Of a stretch of 64,000 nucleotides of DNA, positions 26,942-36,721 are shown piece after piece (within the stretch, counting starts at the first letter, position 1; each line of letters starts with the position of its first letter). The notes under the pieces are model-generated. The model was not told the origin of the DNA and did not search any database. It saw nothing but the letters and a program-made list of their open reading frames with translations. Made by a program: the position numbers and the translations under genes. Location of the stretch: assembly GCF_024494385.1 (NCBI RefSeq), contig NZ_JAEVLT010000005.1, positions 1 to 64,000 of the forward strand. Reading direction: 5' to 3'. This DNA comes from Bacillus sp. EB600. Lineage in GTDB: Bacteria; Bacillota; Bacilli; Bacillales; Cytobacillaceae.

Positions 26942-27601
26942 ATGAATGTGAAAATAGATAAGGCTTACCGCTATATTAAAAGACAAATGATTGAAGGTGT
27001 GTGGGAACCGGAAACGGCTATCAATGTGAATGAAATTTCAGCAAAATTGGAAATAAGCCGGACACCCATTCATAAGGCATTATCGAAGCTCGAGCAGGAA
27101 GGATTTATTAAGATTATTCCTCAAGTAGGCGTGTTTGTGAAAAGACCCGATCCGGAGGAGATCATTGAACGATTAGTAGTCTGTGCCAACCTTGATGCGT
27201 TAATGACAGAATTCGGCGCCTATAATCTGACGGAAGAAGAATTTACCTATATGGAAAATACCTTGAAAAAAATGGATGATTTGGAAATATCAAGTGATGA
27301 GTATTCACTCTTAAATATTGAGTTTCATCGGACAATTTATGAAGCCTCCAGATTAGAATATACGATTAGTTTAACTAAACAGCTTTGGGATTACTTAAAT
27401 TATGTTGGTAACCCGGATAATTTATTTTCGCAGGAGCGCAGAAAGCAATCACAAACGGAGCATTGGATGATTTACTATACACTCAAAGAGAGGGATGGTA
27501 AAACGGCGAAAAAACTTATGGAAAGACATATGCGCCGCGTAGCTGAAGCAGTTGGTGTAGAGTATCAAAATGCAGATTTTTTTCGACACGTGTTTAATTA
27601 A
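26942..27601 (+). CDS. GntR-family regulator, FadR/FCD subfamily
   Basis: 219 residues: N-terminal winged helix (NVNEISAKLEISRTPIHKALSKLEQEGFIKI) and a helical FCD ligand domain (residues about 75-215). Histidines in NIEFHRTIYEAS, EHWMIYY and MERHMRRV fit the metal site that binds carboxylate effectors in this subfamily. FCD regulators usually repress catabolic operons until an organic acid intermediate binds. It lies between the hydrolase and monooxygenase genes of cluster B, so a pathway acid is the likely effector. Confidence 0.88.
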   Translation: MNVKIDKAYRYIKRQMIEGVWEPETAINVNEISAKLEISRTPIHKALSKLEQEGFIKIIPQVGVFVKRPDPEEIIERLVVCANLDALMTEFGAYNLTEEEFTYMENTLKKMDDLEISSDEYSLLNIEFHRTIYEASRLEYTISLTKQLWDYLNYVGNPDNLFSQERRKQSQTEHWMIYYTLKERDGKTAKKLMERHMRRVAEAVGVEYQNADFFRHVFN

Positions 27602-27660
27602 TATAATAGGGAGAAACGCGGGTCAAGTGGAAAACTTATAAATTTTAGGAGTGATTATTA

Positions 27661-28854
27661 ATGGCACAAAGTGTTCTCGAAACGAAGAAAATGCTGGTAG
27701 AAAAAGCGCGGACTCTCATTCCTAAACTACGGGATTTGGGTGAAGACATTGAAAAAAATAATCGACTTCCCGAGACGATTATTGATGAAATGAAAAATGA
27801 CGGCCTATTAAAGGTCTTACGGCCAGAAATGTTTGGTGGCTATCAAACCAATATGCGCACTTATACGGAAGTGGTCACGGAAATTTCCCGCGGAAACGGT
27901 TCGGCAGGTTGGTTTGTATCCCTAAGTAATATTAGAGATTATATGGTCTCGTATGCATTTGGGGAAAAAGCACTTCAGGAAATATATGTTCCTGGTAAAG
28001 AAGTTATTTTAGCAGGGAACTTTAAACCGATTAAATGTGATATCAAAAAGGTAGAAGGAGGATATTACATCGAGGAAGCACAATGGCCGTTTGTATCCGG
28101 TGGTCCACATGCCGACTGGTGTTACTTTGGGTTTCCTGTTGATGATGGCAATGGTGGAATGGAAATGGCCATTATGGTAGTTCCACAGAAAGAACTGGAG
28201 ATTCTTGATGACTGGTATGTAATGGGGTTAAAGGGATCTGGCAGTAATAGCGCCAGAATTAAAAATGTGTTTGTTCCGGAACACCGCGTGTCGCTTGACC
28301 GTTTAGCCAGCAAAGGGTATTACATGATTGAACCGCTTCACGGTGTACCATTATACAGAACACCTTTTGTTCCATCGCTGACACTTTCTATTGTGGCACC
28401 TGCATTAGGTCTTGCCCAAGCAGCCATGGATATCCATATGGAACGTGTCAAGCGGGCTGGAATTGGTAATACCTTCTATACAAAGATGAGCGAAGCTGCA
28501 ATTACTCATTTCCAAATTGCTCAAGCCCAATTGAAGATTGACTCGGCGGAACTTCATCTCTATCGGGCAGTTGATAAACTTGATGACTTCTCTGAAGCAG
28601 ACCATACGATGACTACTGAAGAAATTGTTCAAATGAAAGCAGACTTTGGGTATGTCAACCAATTGTGTAAGGAAGCAATTGATCTGCTTATAGCCGGCGC
28701 GGGATCCGTTTTTACCTACGACAACAATCCATTACAAAGAGTTTACCGTGATTTTATGACGATGCACTTACATGGTTTCATTACACCTTCTAGCTTAATT
28801 GAAACCTACGGCCGAGTTTTGTGCGGTATGGAACCGAATACGTATTTTGTTTAA
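27661..28854 (+). CDS. class D flavin-dependent monooxygenase (HsaA-like), paralogue 2
   Basis: 397 residues with the acyl-CoA dehydrogenase fold: EKARTLIPKLRDLGEDIEKN, RPEMFGGYQTNMRTY, EISRGNGSAGWFVSL, EAQWPFVSGGPHADWCYFGF and DWYVMGLKGSGSNSARI. These segments match hydroxylases that use reduced flavin from a partner reductase. The paralogues at 42304 and 43857 have the same pattern, with STGW in place of SAGW. It is followed by a ring-cleaving dioxygenase and a flavin reductase, so it probably makes the catechol that this dioxygenase opens. ATG after AGGAGTG. A true acyl-CoA dehydrogenase role is unlikely, given its neighbours. Confidence 0.87.
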   Translation: MAQSVLETKKMLVEKARTLIPKLRDLGEDIEKNNRLPETIIDEMKNDGLLKVLRPEMFGGYQTNMRTYTEVVTEISRGNGSAGWFVSLSNIRDYMVSYAFGEKALQEIYVPGKEVILAGNFKPIKCDIKKVEGGYYIEEAQWPFVSGGPHADWCYFGFPVDDGNGGMEMAIMVVPQKELEILDDWYVMGLKGSGSNSARIKNVFVPEHRVSLDRLASKGYYMIEPLHGVPLYRTPFVPSLTLSIVAPALGLAQAAMDIHMERVKRAGIGNTFYTKMSEAAITHFQIAQAQLKIDSAELHLYRAVDKLDDFSEADHTMTTEEIVQMKADFGYVNQLCKEAIDLLIAGAGSVFTYDNNPLQRVYRDFMTMHLHGFITPSSLIETYGRVLCGMEPNTYFV

Positions 28855-28962
28855 TCGCTGGTTTTATTTTAAAAAAAAGAAGATAGGAGCTTCGTAAATA
28901 TTCTGATTATTAAAATCTATTAAAATATTCAATAAATAATATTTTGAAGGAGGATATATAAA

Positions 28963-29916
28963 ATGAGTTTACCAGAAATCGCTAAGTTAGGTCACGTTGC
29001 ATTAGTCTCCTCAGATCTTGAGAAATCCCTGTGGTTTTTCAAAGAAGTTATCGGTTTAGAAGAAACGGAAACAGTTGATGGAACTGTCTATTTACGGGCA
29101 TGGGGAGATTTTGAACATCACACCCTTTCGATCACTGCCGGTGATAAGCCCCATATTGACCATATCGCCTGGAGAACAAAACGCCCGGAAGATGTTGAAG
29201 GGTTTGCGCAATTATTAGAGGAAGCTGGAACACAAGTAAAGTGGATAGAAGCAGGAGTAGAAGCTGGACAAGGAAGAGCGATCCGTTTCCAACTTCCTAG
29301 TGAACATCGTTTTGAAATTTATTATGACATTGAAAAACCATTAGCTGAACCGTCAAAACGATCCGTTTTAAAGAATCAGTTATACAAACCGTGGAGTCGA
29401 GGAGTTTCACCACGCAGAATTGACCATGTTAATCTTTTGACATCCTTAAAGGCCAATGTCATTTCTGATTATTTATCGGAAAAACTCGGATTTAAAATGC
29501 GTGAATACGTCAAAGCTCCTGACGAATCTCTTGTTGGTGCCTGGTTGAGTGTGACACCATTGGTTCACGATATTGCCGTCAGCCATGACCCGTTTTCACC
29601 GACGACACATCAAATTCACCATCTTTCTTATTGGCTTGATAATGCCCAGGATCTCCTTCGAGCTGCAGACATTTTAAAGGAACATGGAATTTTCTTTAAA
29701 GGCCCTGGTAAGCATGGTATTTCTCAGGCCATGTATATTTATGCCATCGATCCTGGCAGTGGTGTACGCATAGAGCTGTTCACAAATGGATATTTAATCT
29801 TTGAACCGGATTGGGAGCCAATCGAGTGGACGATAGATGAAATGGATATTGGATTTACCTTCTGGGGAGACCAAATGGATAATAAACCGGAAAATAATCC
29901 AACGATCGAAGCATAA
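28963..29916 (+). CDS. class I (VOC-fold) extradiol dioxygenase, catechol 2,3-dioxygenase-like
   Basis: 317 residues made of two vicinal-oxygen-chelate domains, residues about 5-110 (LGHVALVSSDLEKSLWFF) and about 145-265. The second carries the iron-binding triad: His in RIDHVNLL, His in HQIHHLSYWLD and Glu in VRIELFTNGY. The length agrees with catechol or aryl-catechol 2,3-dioxygenases. It opens a catechol between a hydroxylated and a non-hydroxylated carbon. It is unrelated in fold to the two LigB-type dioxygenases of this island. The acidic C-terminal tail (last 40 residues) is longer than in XylE. Confidence 0.92.
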   Translation: MSLPEIAKLGHVALVSSDLEKSLWFFKEVIGLEETETVDGTVYLRAWGDFEHHTLSITAGDKPHIDHIAWRTKRPEDVEGFAQLLEEAGTQVKWIEAGVEAGQGRAIRFQLPSEHRFEIYYDIEKPLAEPSKRSVLKNQLYKPWSRGVSPRRIDHVNLLTSLKANVISDYLSEKLGFKMREYVKAPDESLVGAWLSVTPLVHDIAVSHDPFSPTTHQIHHLSYWLDNAQDLLRAADILKEHGIFFKGPGKHGISQAMYIYAIDPGSGVRIELFTNGYLIFEPDWEPIEWTIDEMDIGFTFWGDQMDNKPENNPTIEA

Positions 29917-29977
29917 GCTATAGTAACTTACTAGAAAACGATTTTTCTCATAACGAAAAACAGGAAGGGGTCTTAAA

Positions 29978-30457
29978 ATGGAAGATCGTCAATTTCGAAA
30001 CGCGATGGGTAAATTTGCAACAGGTGTAACTGTTATTTTAACGGATGTGGAGGATGGTGTACATGGGATGACAGCGAATGCTTTCATGTCAGTGTCACTA
30101 AGTCCTAAGCTTGTTACTATATCGATTGGTGAAAACGCTCGAATTCTTGAAAAAATTAAACAAAGCAAAACCTTTTCAGTAAATATTTTAGCTGCTGACC
30201 AGCAGGAGATGTCTATGATTTTTGCGGGACAACAAAAGGATAATGCTGAAGTAGTGTTTGACCGTCTTGATGGGAAACCGGTTTTGCCCGGGGCTATAGC
30301 TCAAATTGCCTGTGAGGTTGCAGCCGAGCATGTTGAAGGTGATCATACCCTGTTTATTGGCAAAGTAACGGATGTTCACCTTGAAGACTCAGAACCACTT
30401 ATTTTTTACAGTGGAAAATACCGATCCTTGGTAGAAGAGAACACGGTTACATCTTAA
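29978..30457 (+). CDS. flavin reductase component (HsaB-like), paralogue 2
   Basis: 159 residues, the same length as the reductase at 14209 and closely similar throughout (FRNAMGKFATGVTVI, GMTANAFMSVSLSPKLVTISIG, EGDHTLFIGKVTDV). It reduces free flavin with NAD(P)H for the monooxygenase two genes upstream. The ribosome site is GGAAGGGG. A hairpin directly follows, ending the cluster B operon. Confidence 0.9.
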   Translation: MEDRQFRNAMGKFATGVTVILTDVEDGVHGMTANAFMSVSLSPKLVTISIGENARILEKIKQSKTFSVNILAADQQEMSMIFAGQQKDNAEVVFDRLDGKPVLPGAIAQIACEVAAEHVEGDHTLFIGKVTDVHLEDSEPLIFYSGKYRSLVEENTVTS

Positions 30458-30475
30458 TTATTCTTAAAAATTTTC

Positions 30476-30515
30476 AAGACTCCTTGTATTTCAAAAATGT
30501 AAGGAGTCTTTATTC
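30476..30515 (+). terminator. terminator after cluster B reductase
   Basis: AAGACTCCTT (30476-30485) and AAGGAGTCTT (30501-30510) pair perfectly; a modest T-rich tail follows. It precedes sensor-regulator 2, whose start is placed downstream of it. Confidence 0.75.
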
Positions 30516-30537
30516 ATATTTAGAGAAGGTGGAAGGT

Positions 30538-32394
30538 ATGAATAATAATTTAGCCAAAAACAGAGAACAAACCGTAGCAGAAGATGGAAATAAAAAAATT
30601 TTAACGACAACGGCTGCGTTCGGGGTGCTGCGGAAGGGTTTAATTAAAAATTTGGGAACAAGAAGAGCGACAGGCTTTCTGCTCCGCTACGGTTGGAACC
30701 TAGGTGTCAGTGATGCCGAGGAAGCGATGAAAACAAATACTTCCATCGATTTTCTAATCAAACAGGCTTCTATTCTGCATTTAAGTACAGGACATATTGG
30801 CGATATGCAGTCGACTGAAAGATTAATTGAAATGACAGATTCAGACGAGATTAAATCGATTCGCGGGAAGGGGAAATGGATTGATTCATTTGAAGCACAT
30901 GAGCACCTCAAGCATCATGGACAATCCGATACTCCAGTTTGCCACACACTGACAGGTTACGCAAGTGGTTACATGTCAACAATTTGTCAGAAAGAAATTT
31001 TTGTCAAAGAAATCAGCTGCATTGCCAAAGGAGATCCTGAATGCTGCTTTGAGATGAGACTGAAAGAAGACTGGGGAAATGAAATTCACGGGGATCTCCA
31101 GCTGTATTATGAATTGAATATCATTGAAGAGTTAGAGGGTACCTACGAGCAGCTGCTTGAACAGCGTAATTATATCGAAAAGGTCTCAACCTTTCATAAG
31201 AAACTGACAGAAAGTGTTTCCAACGGCAGCAACCTAAAGGATATAGCCGATTCTACCTATAAATTACTGCGCATCCCAATCGCAATTGAGGATTTGGGCT
31301 TTCAAAAAATAGCTATTTCAGGAATAGAAGAGGAAGAATACATTCAATTAAATAAAGATTTACGAAAGAGTTTAATGCAAAAAAACAGAAAAAATAACAA
31401 TCTCCTGCCGTACTTTAAAGAGACAACCAAATTAAAAACAGGAAATCAAGAGCGGCTGATTACACCGATTATGGTTCAGAAAAAAATTATTGGATATTGT
31501 ACATTCCTTTATTCAAAAAATGGAGTGAACTTCACAGAGAACGATATTATGTTTATCGAGAGAGTGGCAAATGCAGCTTCGCTCTATCTTTTGAATGAAA
31601 AAACGAGCTTTGAAGCAATTGAAAAAATGAAGGGATACTTTTTAGAACAAATTCTCAAAGGCCAATATTCTTCCAAAGAAGAAATTATCAAACGCGGCCG
31701 CTATATGGGCTTTGATTTTAAAGCTCCCTATCACATTGCTGCCATCGATTTTTCGGAGAAGGGTAGCAATCAAAAAAATATAGAGTACGCTGAACATCTG
31801 TTAGAAACAATTGCGAAGTATTTGGATATCCAGGGGTATAAAGCGTTAATTGGCCTGTATGAGGGGCGGATTATTATGTATATTCCTTCATCAGCTCATC
31901 TGTTAGCTGATATGGGCAAAATCCTGAAGCACATCGAAAATACAAATCCTTCCTATGATTATAAAATTGGGATAAGTGATGAATCCGATGATATTGAAAT
32001 AGTGTTAGAGTATATTGATGAGTCATTTATTGCACTAAGAATGTCCGCAGAAAAGAAAATGATCCACTTTAGTGATTTAGGAATCGTCGGTGTGTTAATC
32101 AATTCGAAAAACATCAATGGGATTAAAAAAATTGCCAAACAAGAACTGGGACCATTATATAATTTAAGTGACGCGAAAATGTATGAACTGATCAAAACAT
32201 TATATGTATTTTTAGCAAATGGCGGGAAGCTGCAAAAGACGATGGATGATCTTTCTTTATCGATGAGTGGTCTGATGTATCGGATTAACAAATTGGAGAA
32301 ACTCCTAAAAAAGGATTTGCGGGACTCATCTCATAGCTACCAGCTTTTATTAATTCTAGACTCACTGCTCGCTTTAGGCGAACTAAAAATATAA
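30538..32394 (+). CDS. aromatic-sensing regulator: XylR_N + V4R sensor fused to PucR-type output (paralogue 2)
   Basis: 618 residues, same architecture as the gene at 10611. The zinc-site residues Cys135, Glu158, Cys161 and Cys169 and the pocket Trp114 occupy identical positions, so both proteins should bind small aromatic effectors. After the helix LEGTYEQLLEQRNY come a middle domain and the C-terminal helix-turn-helix (MDDLSLSMSGLMYRINKLEKLL). ATG 30538 follows GAAGGTGGAAGG; the longer frame would start inside the preceding terminator stem. It lies just before the first of four copies of a shared promoter module, so it is the prime candidate activator of cluster C. A fossil copy of its 3' end occurs at 36722. 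Confidence 0.85.
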   Translation: MNNNLAKNREQTVAEDGNKKILTTTAAFGVLRKGLIKNLGTRRATGFLLRYGWNLGVSDAEEAMKTNTSIDFLIKQASILHLSTGHIGDMQSTERLIEMTDSDEIKSIRGKGKWIDSFEAHEHLKHHGQSDTPVCHTLTGYASGYMSTICQKEIFVKEISCIAKGDPECCFEMRLKEDWGNEIHGDLQLYYELNIIEELEGTYEQLLEQRNYIEKVSTFHKKLTESVSNGSNLKDIADSTYKLLRIPIAIEDLGFQKIAISGIEEEEYIQLNKDLRKSLMQKNRKNNNLLPYFKETTKLKTGNQERLITPIMVQKKIIGYCTFLYSKNGVNFTENDIMFIERVANAASLYLLNEKTSFEAIEKMKGYFLEQILKGQYSSKEEIIKRGRYMGFDFKAPYHIAAIDFSEKGSNQKNIEYAEHLLETIAKYLDIQGYKALIGLYEGRIIMYIPSSAHLLADMGKILKHIENTNPSYDYKIGISDESDDIEIVLEYIDESFIALRMSAEKKMIHFSDLGIVGVLINSKNINGIKKIAKQELGPLYNLSDAKMYELIKTLYVFLANGGKLQKTMDDLSLSMSGLMYRINKLEKLLKKDLRDSSHSYQLLLILDSLLALGELKI

Positions 32395-32409
32395 AATCGG
32401 TTTGACAAA

Positions 32410-32440
32410 AGAGCGTCCAAACTTTTGGATCGCTCTATTT
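32410..32440 (+). terminator. terminator of sensor-regulator gene 2
   Basis: GAGCG-TCCAAA and TTGGA-T-CGCTC arms after the stop; the T tract is weak. A hairpin with different sequence occupies the matching position after the regulator fossil at 36722. Confidence 0.6.
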
Positions 32441-32512
32441 ATCAATTTAAGGCTATTTTTTATGGTTTGTAAGGCTTATTTTTCGGTTAAGATGTTTTTT
32501 TTGATTGTTTTT

Positions 32513-32603
32513 AAAAAACCAATAAACATTAATGAAAAGTGAATAAGAACTTAGAGGGTTTTTACTCTAGATAAAAGTAATTGAATTTTCTAAAATTTAT
32601 ATA
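32513..32603 (+). promoter_or_regulatory. shared promoter module, copy 1 (etfBA-oxidoreductase operon)
   Basis: Three blocks: I, AAAAAACCAATAAACATTA from 32514; II, CTCTAG at 32565-32570; III, GAATTTTCTAAAAT at 32583-32596. TAAAAT in block III (32591-32596) is a plausible -10, and the -35 region near block II is poor, so an activator is expected. A TGGTTTTT-like arm (GGGTTTTT) before block II mirrors the AAAAACC of block I. Blocks I and III are 65 bases apart. The gap to the etfB start holds nothing else clear. Confidence 0.7.
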
Positions 32604-32737
32604 TAAGCAACATCTTGTTCCACTACCGGAGGGGAATTTATTTTGTTGATTAATTCAAACACAAAAACAGGATTGTTTTCCTTTCATGAATGTCCAAATA
32701 CCGGAAATGCCGATAAAACGAACAAGGAGAGAGGCAA

Positions 32738-33508
32738 ATGAAAATCTACGTGATTATGAAACGTACCTTTGATACTGAAGAAAGGATCATAATTGAAAAC
32801 GGTAACATAAAAAATGAAGGCGTTGAATTTATCATTAATCCATACGACGAGTATGCGATTGAAGAGGCGATCCTTCTCCGTGAGAAGCACGGTGGTGAAG
32901 TGACTGTTATAACCTTTGGGGAAGAAGAGACAGAAAAAGAGCTGCGTACTGCTCTAGCGATGGGAGCTGACAAAGCTGTATTGATAGATTGTGAAGATAT
33001 CGAGGAAATTGATCAATTTTCTACAGCAACAGTACTAGCAGCCTACTTAAAAGACCAAGAAGCGGATATTATCCTGGCTGGAAACGTAGCGGTTGATGGC
33101 GGGTCGGGACAGGTAGGGCCGCGTGTAGCTGAAATACTTGGAATACCTCAAGTCACAGCGGTAACAAAGCTGACGGTTGATAGAGAGAAAGCAATAATCG
33201 TTCATGATGTTGAAGGTGACGAAGAAACACTCGAAGTATCACTTCCGGTTTTGGTTACCGCACAGCAAGGCTTGAATGAACCCCGCTATCCATCCTTGCC
33301 AGGGATCATGAAAGCGAAAAAGAAACCATTAACGACACTTGAGTTAGATGATTTGGATTTAGAAGAGGACGATGTGAAAGTCAAAATCGAAAAGGTTGAC
33401 AGCTACCTGCCGCCAAAAAAACAACAAGGAAAAATCCTTGTAGGTGAATTAAATAATCAAGTTCAACAGTTAGTCACTATATTAAAGACAGAAGCAAAAG
33501 TTATTTAA
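32738..33508 (+). CDS. etfB: electron transfer flavoprotein beta subunit, set 1
   Basis: 256 residues of the EtfB fold: NPYDEYAIEEAILLREKHGGEVTVITFG, the AMP/adenine-binding region ILAGNVAVDGGSGQVGPRVAEILGIPQVT, and the recognition-loop region TAQQGLNEPRYPSLPGIMKAKKKP, which in ETF docks partner dehydrogenases. With EtfA it accepts electrons from flavin dehydrogenases. First gene of a three-gene operon with etfA and a membrane oxidoreductase; AAGGAGAGAGG site. A second etfBA pair at 52456-54246 is clearly diverged. Confidence 0.93.
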   Translation: MKIYVIMKRTFDTEERIIIENGNIKNEGVEFIINPYDEYAIEEAILLREKHGGEVTVITFGEEETEKELRTALAMGADKAVLIDCEDIEEIDQFSTATVLAAYLKDQEADIILAGNVAVDGGSGQVGPRVAEILGIPQVTAVTKLTVDREKAIIVHDVEGDEETLEVSLPVLVTAQQGLNEPRYPSLPGIMKAKKKPLTTLELDDLDLEEDDVKVKIEKVDSYLPPKKQQGKILVGELNNQVQQLVTILKTEAKVI

Positions 33509-33523
33509 TTAAGGAGGTTTATT

Positions 33524-34501
33524 ATGGCAAAAAAAGTATTAGTATTGGGAGAAATTCGTGACGGTGTTTTGCGAAACGTTTCATTTGAGGCAATTGCGGC
33601 CGCAAAGCTCATTGCGGATGGAGGAGAAGTTGTTGCGGCATTATTTGGAGAAACAATCGGTGCTGAAACCTTAACAATGCTGCATTATGGAGCAGACCGT
33701 GCTGTTAAAGTAGAACATGCGGATTTAAAAATGTATACAACCGATGCCTATCAACAAGCATTACTACAGGTAATAGAAGAAGAAAAACCAGAGGGTCTTG
33801 TCATGGGCCATACGGCACAAGGAAAAGATTTATCACCGAGAATTGCAACAAAATTAAATGCCGGGCTAGTTTCTGATGTTGTAAATGTAGACATGGACAA
33901 TGGAGATGCAACTTTCACAGTTCCGATTTATTCAGGAAAGGCATTTGAAAAATTAAAAATCGCTGATGGTTTCGTTTTCGCAACCGTTCGCCCAAATAAT
34001 ATTGCACCATTAGAAAAAGATGAATTACGTACCGGAGATGTGAGCGATGTCCAAGTTGTCATTAAGGATCTACGGACAATCATCAAGGAAGTCGTCCGAA
34101 AAACAGCAGGCGGGATTGACCTATCCGAAGCAAAAGTTATCATTTCAGGAGGTCGTGGTGTAAAAAGCCAGGATGGATTTAAGATTTTAGATGAACTTGC
34201 CAATGTATTAGGTGCTGCCGTTGGAGCTTCCCGTGGTGCATGTGACGCCGGGTATTGCGATTATGCTTTACAAATTGGACAAACAGGTAAAGTTGTCACA
34301 CCAGATCTTTATATTGCAGTAGGTATATCAGGGGCGATCCAGCATTTAGCTGGTATGTCTAATTCAAAAATAATTGTTGCCATTAATAAGGATCCAGAGG
34401 CACCAATTTTTGATGTTGCCGACTATGGAATTGTTGGAGATTTATTTGAGGTAGTGCCATTGTTTACCGAAGCAATGAAAAGTGTCGCCGTAGGGAGCTA
34501 A
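33524..34501 (+). CDS. etfA: electron transfer flavoprotein alpha subunit, set 1
   Basis: 325 residues. The C-terminal FAD domain has the family signature ([20 protein letters not shown], then [20 protein letters not shown] and [15 protein letters not shown]). The N-terminal domain pairs with EtfB. Holds the redox-active FAD that carries electrons from dehydrogenases towards the quinone pool. Begins 15 bases after etfB with AGGAGG, and is followed 20 bases later by the quinone-linked partner gene. Confidence 0.95.
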   Translation: MAKKVLVLGEIRDGVLRNVSFEAIAAAKLIADGGEVVAALFGETIGAETLTMLHYGADRAVKVEHADLKMYTTDAYQQALLQVIEEEKPEGLVMGHTAQGKDLSPRIATKLNAGLVSDVVNVDMDNGDATFTVPIYSGKAFEKLKIADGFVFATVRPNNIAPLEKDELRTGDVSDVQVVIKDLRTIIKEVVRKTAGGIDLSEAKVIISGGRGVKSQDGFKILDELANVLGAAVGASRGACDAGYCDYALQIGQTGKVVTPDLYIAVGISGAIQHLAGMSNSKIIVAINKDPEAPIFDVADYGIVGDLFEVVPLFTEAMKSVAVGS

Positions 34502-34520
34502 GAAAAAAGTTTCGAGTCAG

Positions 34521-36665
34521 GTGGAGACCCTTCTGCCTGATTACTCTAGTTTTACTCTTAAATTTTTCGGATGGGAAGAGATTACAATCAGTCCTTTACA
34601 AATAGCAAATACCGTACTTTTTCTCCTTATAACGTGTTATGCAATCTATTTATTTATCAAACTCGTAAGAACACGGATTGCTTATATAAAGTTAGGGAAA
34701 AAAGCTGAATTTAATAAAACCGTAAATGAACGTATTGAAGCAATTATTGTGAATGTGCTCGGGCAAAAAAAGCTATTAAAGGATAAAAAAAGTGGTACGA
34801 TGCACGTTATGTATTTCTATGGTTTTCTGCTCGTACAATTTGGGGCAATCGATCTTATTTGGAGGGGGATTCGGTTTGACTCTCATCTGCCATTAGGACC
34901 TCTTTATCCATATTTTTCTTTCTTCCAGGAAATTATCGTTTTAATGATCCTGGTGGCAACATTTTGGGGTTTTTACCGCCGCTATATTGAAAAACTTGTC
35001 CGACTAAAGCGGAGCTTTGTATCCGGTCTTGTTTACATGTTTCTTGGCGGTCTTATGATTGCAACTCTTTTTGCAAATGGAATGGCAATCATTTGGCATG
35101 GTGAGGAATTATCATGGTCTGAACCAATCGCTTCTTTGATTGCTTATTCATTTAGCTGGCTGCCTCAAAACGCGGCTGCAGTCCTTTTCTTTGTTTTTTG
35201 GTGGTTGCATCTATTATGTTTACTCGCCTTTTTAGTTTACATTCCGCAAGGAAAACACGCACACTTAATTGCTGGTGTTGCCAATGTCTTTTTAGGAAGA
35301 ACACAAAAGGTAGGCCAATTATCAACCATTAATTTTGAGGACGAATCAGCAGAAGCTTTTGGTGTTAGCAAAATTGAAGACTTTAATCAAAAGCAGCTGC
35401 TTGATCTTTATGCATGTGTAGAATGTGGAAGATGTACAAGCATGTGCCCGGCCACCGGAACAGGAAAAGTGCTGTCGCCGATGGATCTAATTGTGAAACT
35501 GCGTAACCATTTAACAGAAAAAGGGGCGGCGGTCACATCGAAAAGCCCGTGGATGCCAGCTTTTGCGTTTAGTCATACAAGAGGCAACCAATTAGCCATG
35601 CAAAGTGCTTTAAGCGGGGAGGCAGCTGCTGCATTAGAAAGTGATGTTAGTTTAATAGGCGACGTCATTACAGAAGAAGAAATCTGGGCCTGTACAACCT
35701 GCCGCAATTGTGAAGATCAGTGTCCGGTAATGAATGAACACGTGGATAAAATTATTGATTTACGCCGTTACCTTGTTTTAACAGAAGGCAAAATGAAGCC
35801 CGATGCTCAGCGTGCGATTACAAATATCGAACGCCAAGGCAATCCATGGGGCCTTAATCGGAAAGAACGTGAAAATTGGCGTGATGGCCGTGAGGATATT
35901 CATGTGCCAACTGTTAAAGAAAAGGAAAAGTCCGGTGAAGAGTTTGAATATCTTTTCTTTGTTGGTTCAATGGGTTCTTATGATAACCGCAGCCAAAAGA
36001 TTGCCCAGTCATTTGCCCGTGTAATGAATCTAGCAGGCGTTACATATGCAATCTTAGGTAATAAAGAGAAAAACTCAGGCGATACACCACGAAGGATCGG
36101 AAATGAGTTTTTATTCCAGGAATTAGCCAATGGCAATATTGAAACATTTCAAAAGCACAACGTGAAGAAAATTGTAACGATAGATCCGCATGCCTTTAAT
36201 ACGTTCAAAAATGAGTATCCGGAATTTGGTCTTGAAGCGGAAGTCTATCACCACACAGAATTGCTCTATCAATGGATCAAACAAGGTAAAATTAAACCGA
36301 CAAAAGAAGTAAATGAAGTGATCACCTACCATGACTCTTGTTATCTAGGGCGCTACAATACCGTCTATGACCCGCCGCGTGAAATTTTAAAAGCGATTCC
36401 AGGCGTAAAGCTTGTTGAAGCCGGCCGCAACCGCGAAAGTGCCATGTGCTGCGGGGCTGGAGGCGGTATGATGTGGACAGAAGAGGATACTGGGACTCGG
36501 ATAAATATTGTAAGAACAGAACAACTTCTTGAAGCAAAACCAACCATGATTGGCAGCGGATGTCCGTACTGCTTAACGATGGTCAGCGATGGTGTAAAGG
36601 CAAAAGAAGTTGAAGAAACAGTAGCAACCTTTGATATCGTTGAAATTTTGGAAAAAGCATTGTGA
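34521..36665 (+). CDS. membrane Fe-S oxidoreductase, ETF:menaquinone oxidoreductase-like (FadF/EMO type)
   Basis: 714 residues, GTG start. The first 260 residues contain about five to six membrane segments (NTVLFLLITCYAIYLFIKLV onward) like a heme-binding NarI domain. A [4Fe-4S] ferredoxin domain follows: CVECGRCTSMCP and CTTCRNCEDQCP. The C-terminal half has HdrD-like cysteine-rich motifs (CYLGRYN, CCGAGGGMMW, GSGCPYC). This layout matches the B. subtilis FadF family, which oxidises reduced ETF and delivers electrons to menaquinone. Third gene of the etfBA operon, so the pathway has a dedicated route from its dehydrogenases to respiration. Confidence 0.85.
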   Translation: METLLPDYSSFTLKFFGWEEITISPLQIANTVLFLLITCYAIYLFIKLVRTRIAYIKLGKKAEFNKTVNERIEAIIVNVLGQKKLLKDKKSGTMHVMYFYGFLLVQFGAIDLIWRGIRFDSHLPLGPLYPYFSFFQEIIVLMILVATFWGFYRRYIEKLVRLKRSFVSGLVYMFLGGLMIATLFANGMAIIWHGEELSWSEPIASLIAYSFSWLPQNAAAVLFFVFWWLHLLCLLAFLVYIPQGKHAHLIAGVANVFLGRTQKVGQLSTINFEDESAEAFGVSKIEDFNQKQLLDLYACVECGRCTSMCPATGTGKVLSPMDLIVKLRNHLTEKGAAVTSKSPWMPAFAFSHTRGNQLAMQSALSGEAAAALESDVSLIGDVITEEEIWACTTCRNCEDQCPVMNEHVDKIIDLRRYLVLTEGKMKPDAQRAITNIERQGNPWGLNRKERENWRDGREDIHVPTVKEKEKSGEEFEYLFFVGSMGSYDNRSQKIAQSFARVMNLAGVTYAILGNKEKNSGDTPRRIGNEFLFQELANGNIETFQKHNVKKIVTIDPHAFNTFKNEYPEFGLEAEVYHHTELLYQWIKQGKIKPTKEVNEVITYHDSCYLGRYNTVYDPPREILKAIPGVKLVEAGRNRESAMCCGAGGGMMWTEEDTGTRINIVRTEQLLEAKPTMIGSGCPYCLTMVSDGVKAKEVEETVATFDIVEILEKAL

Positions 36666-36721
36666 TTTATGCAGTAACTAACTTCATTAGAAAAGCAGTG
36701 ATAATTTATTGTTAAAATTAA

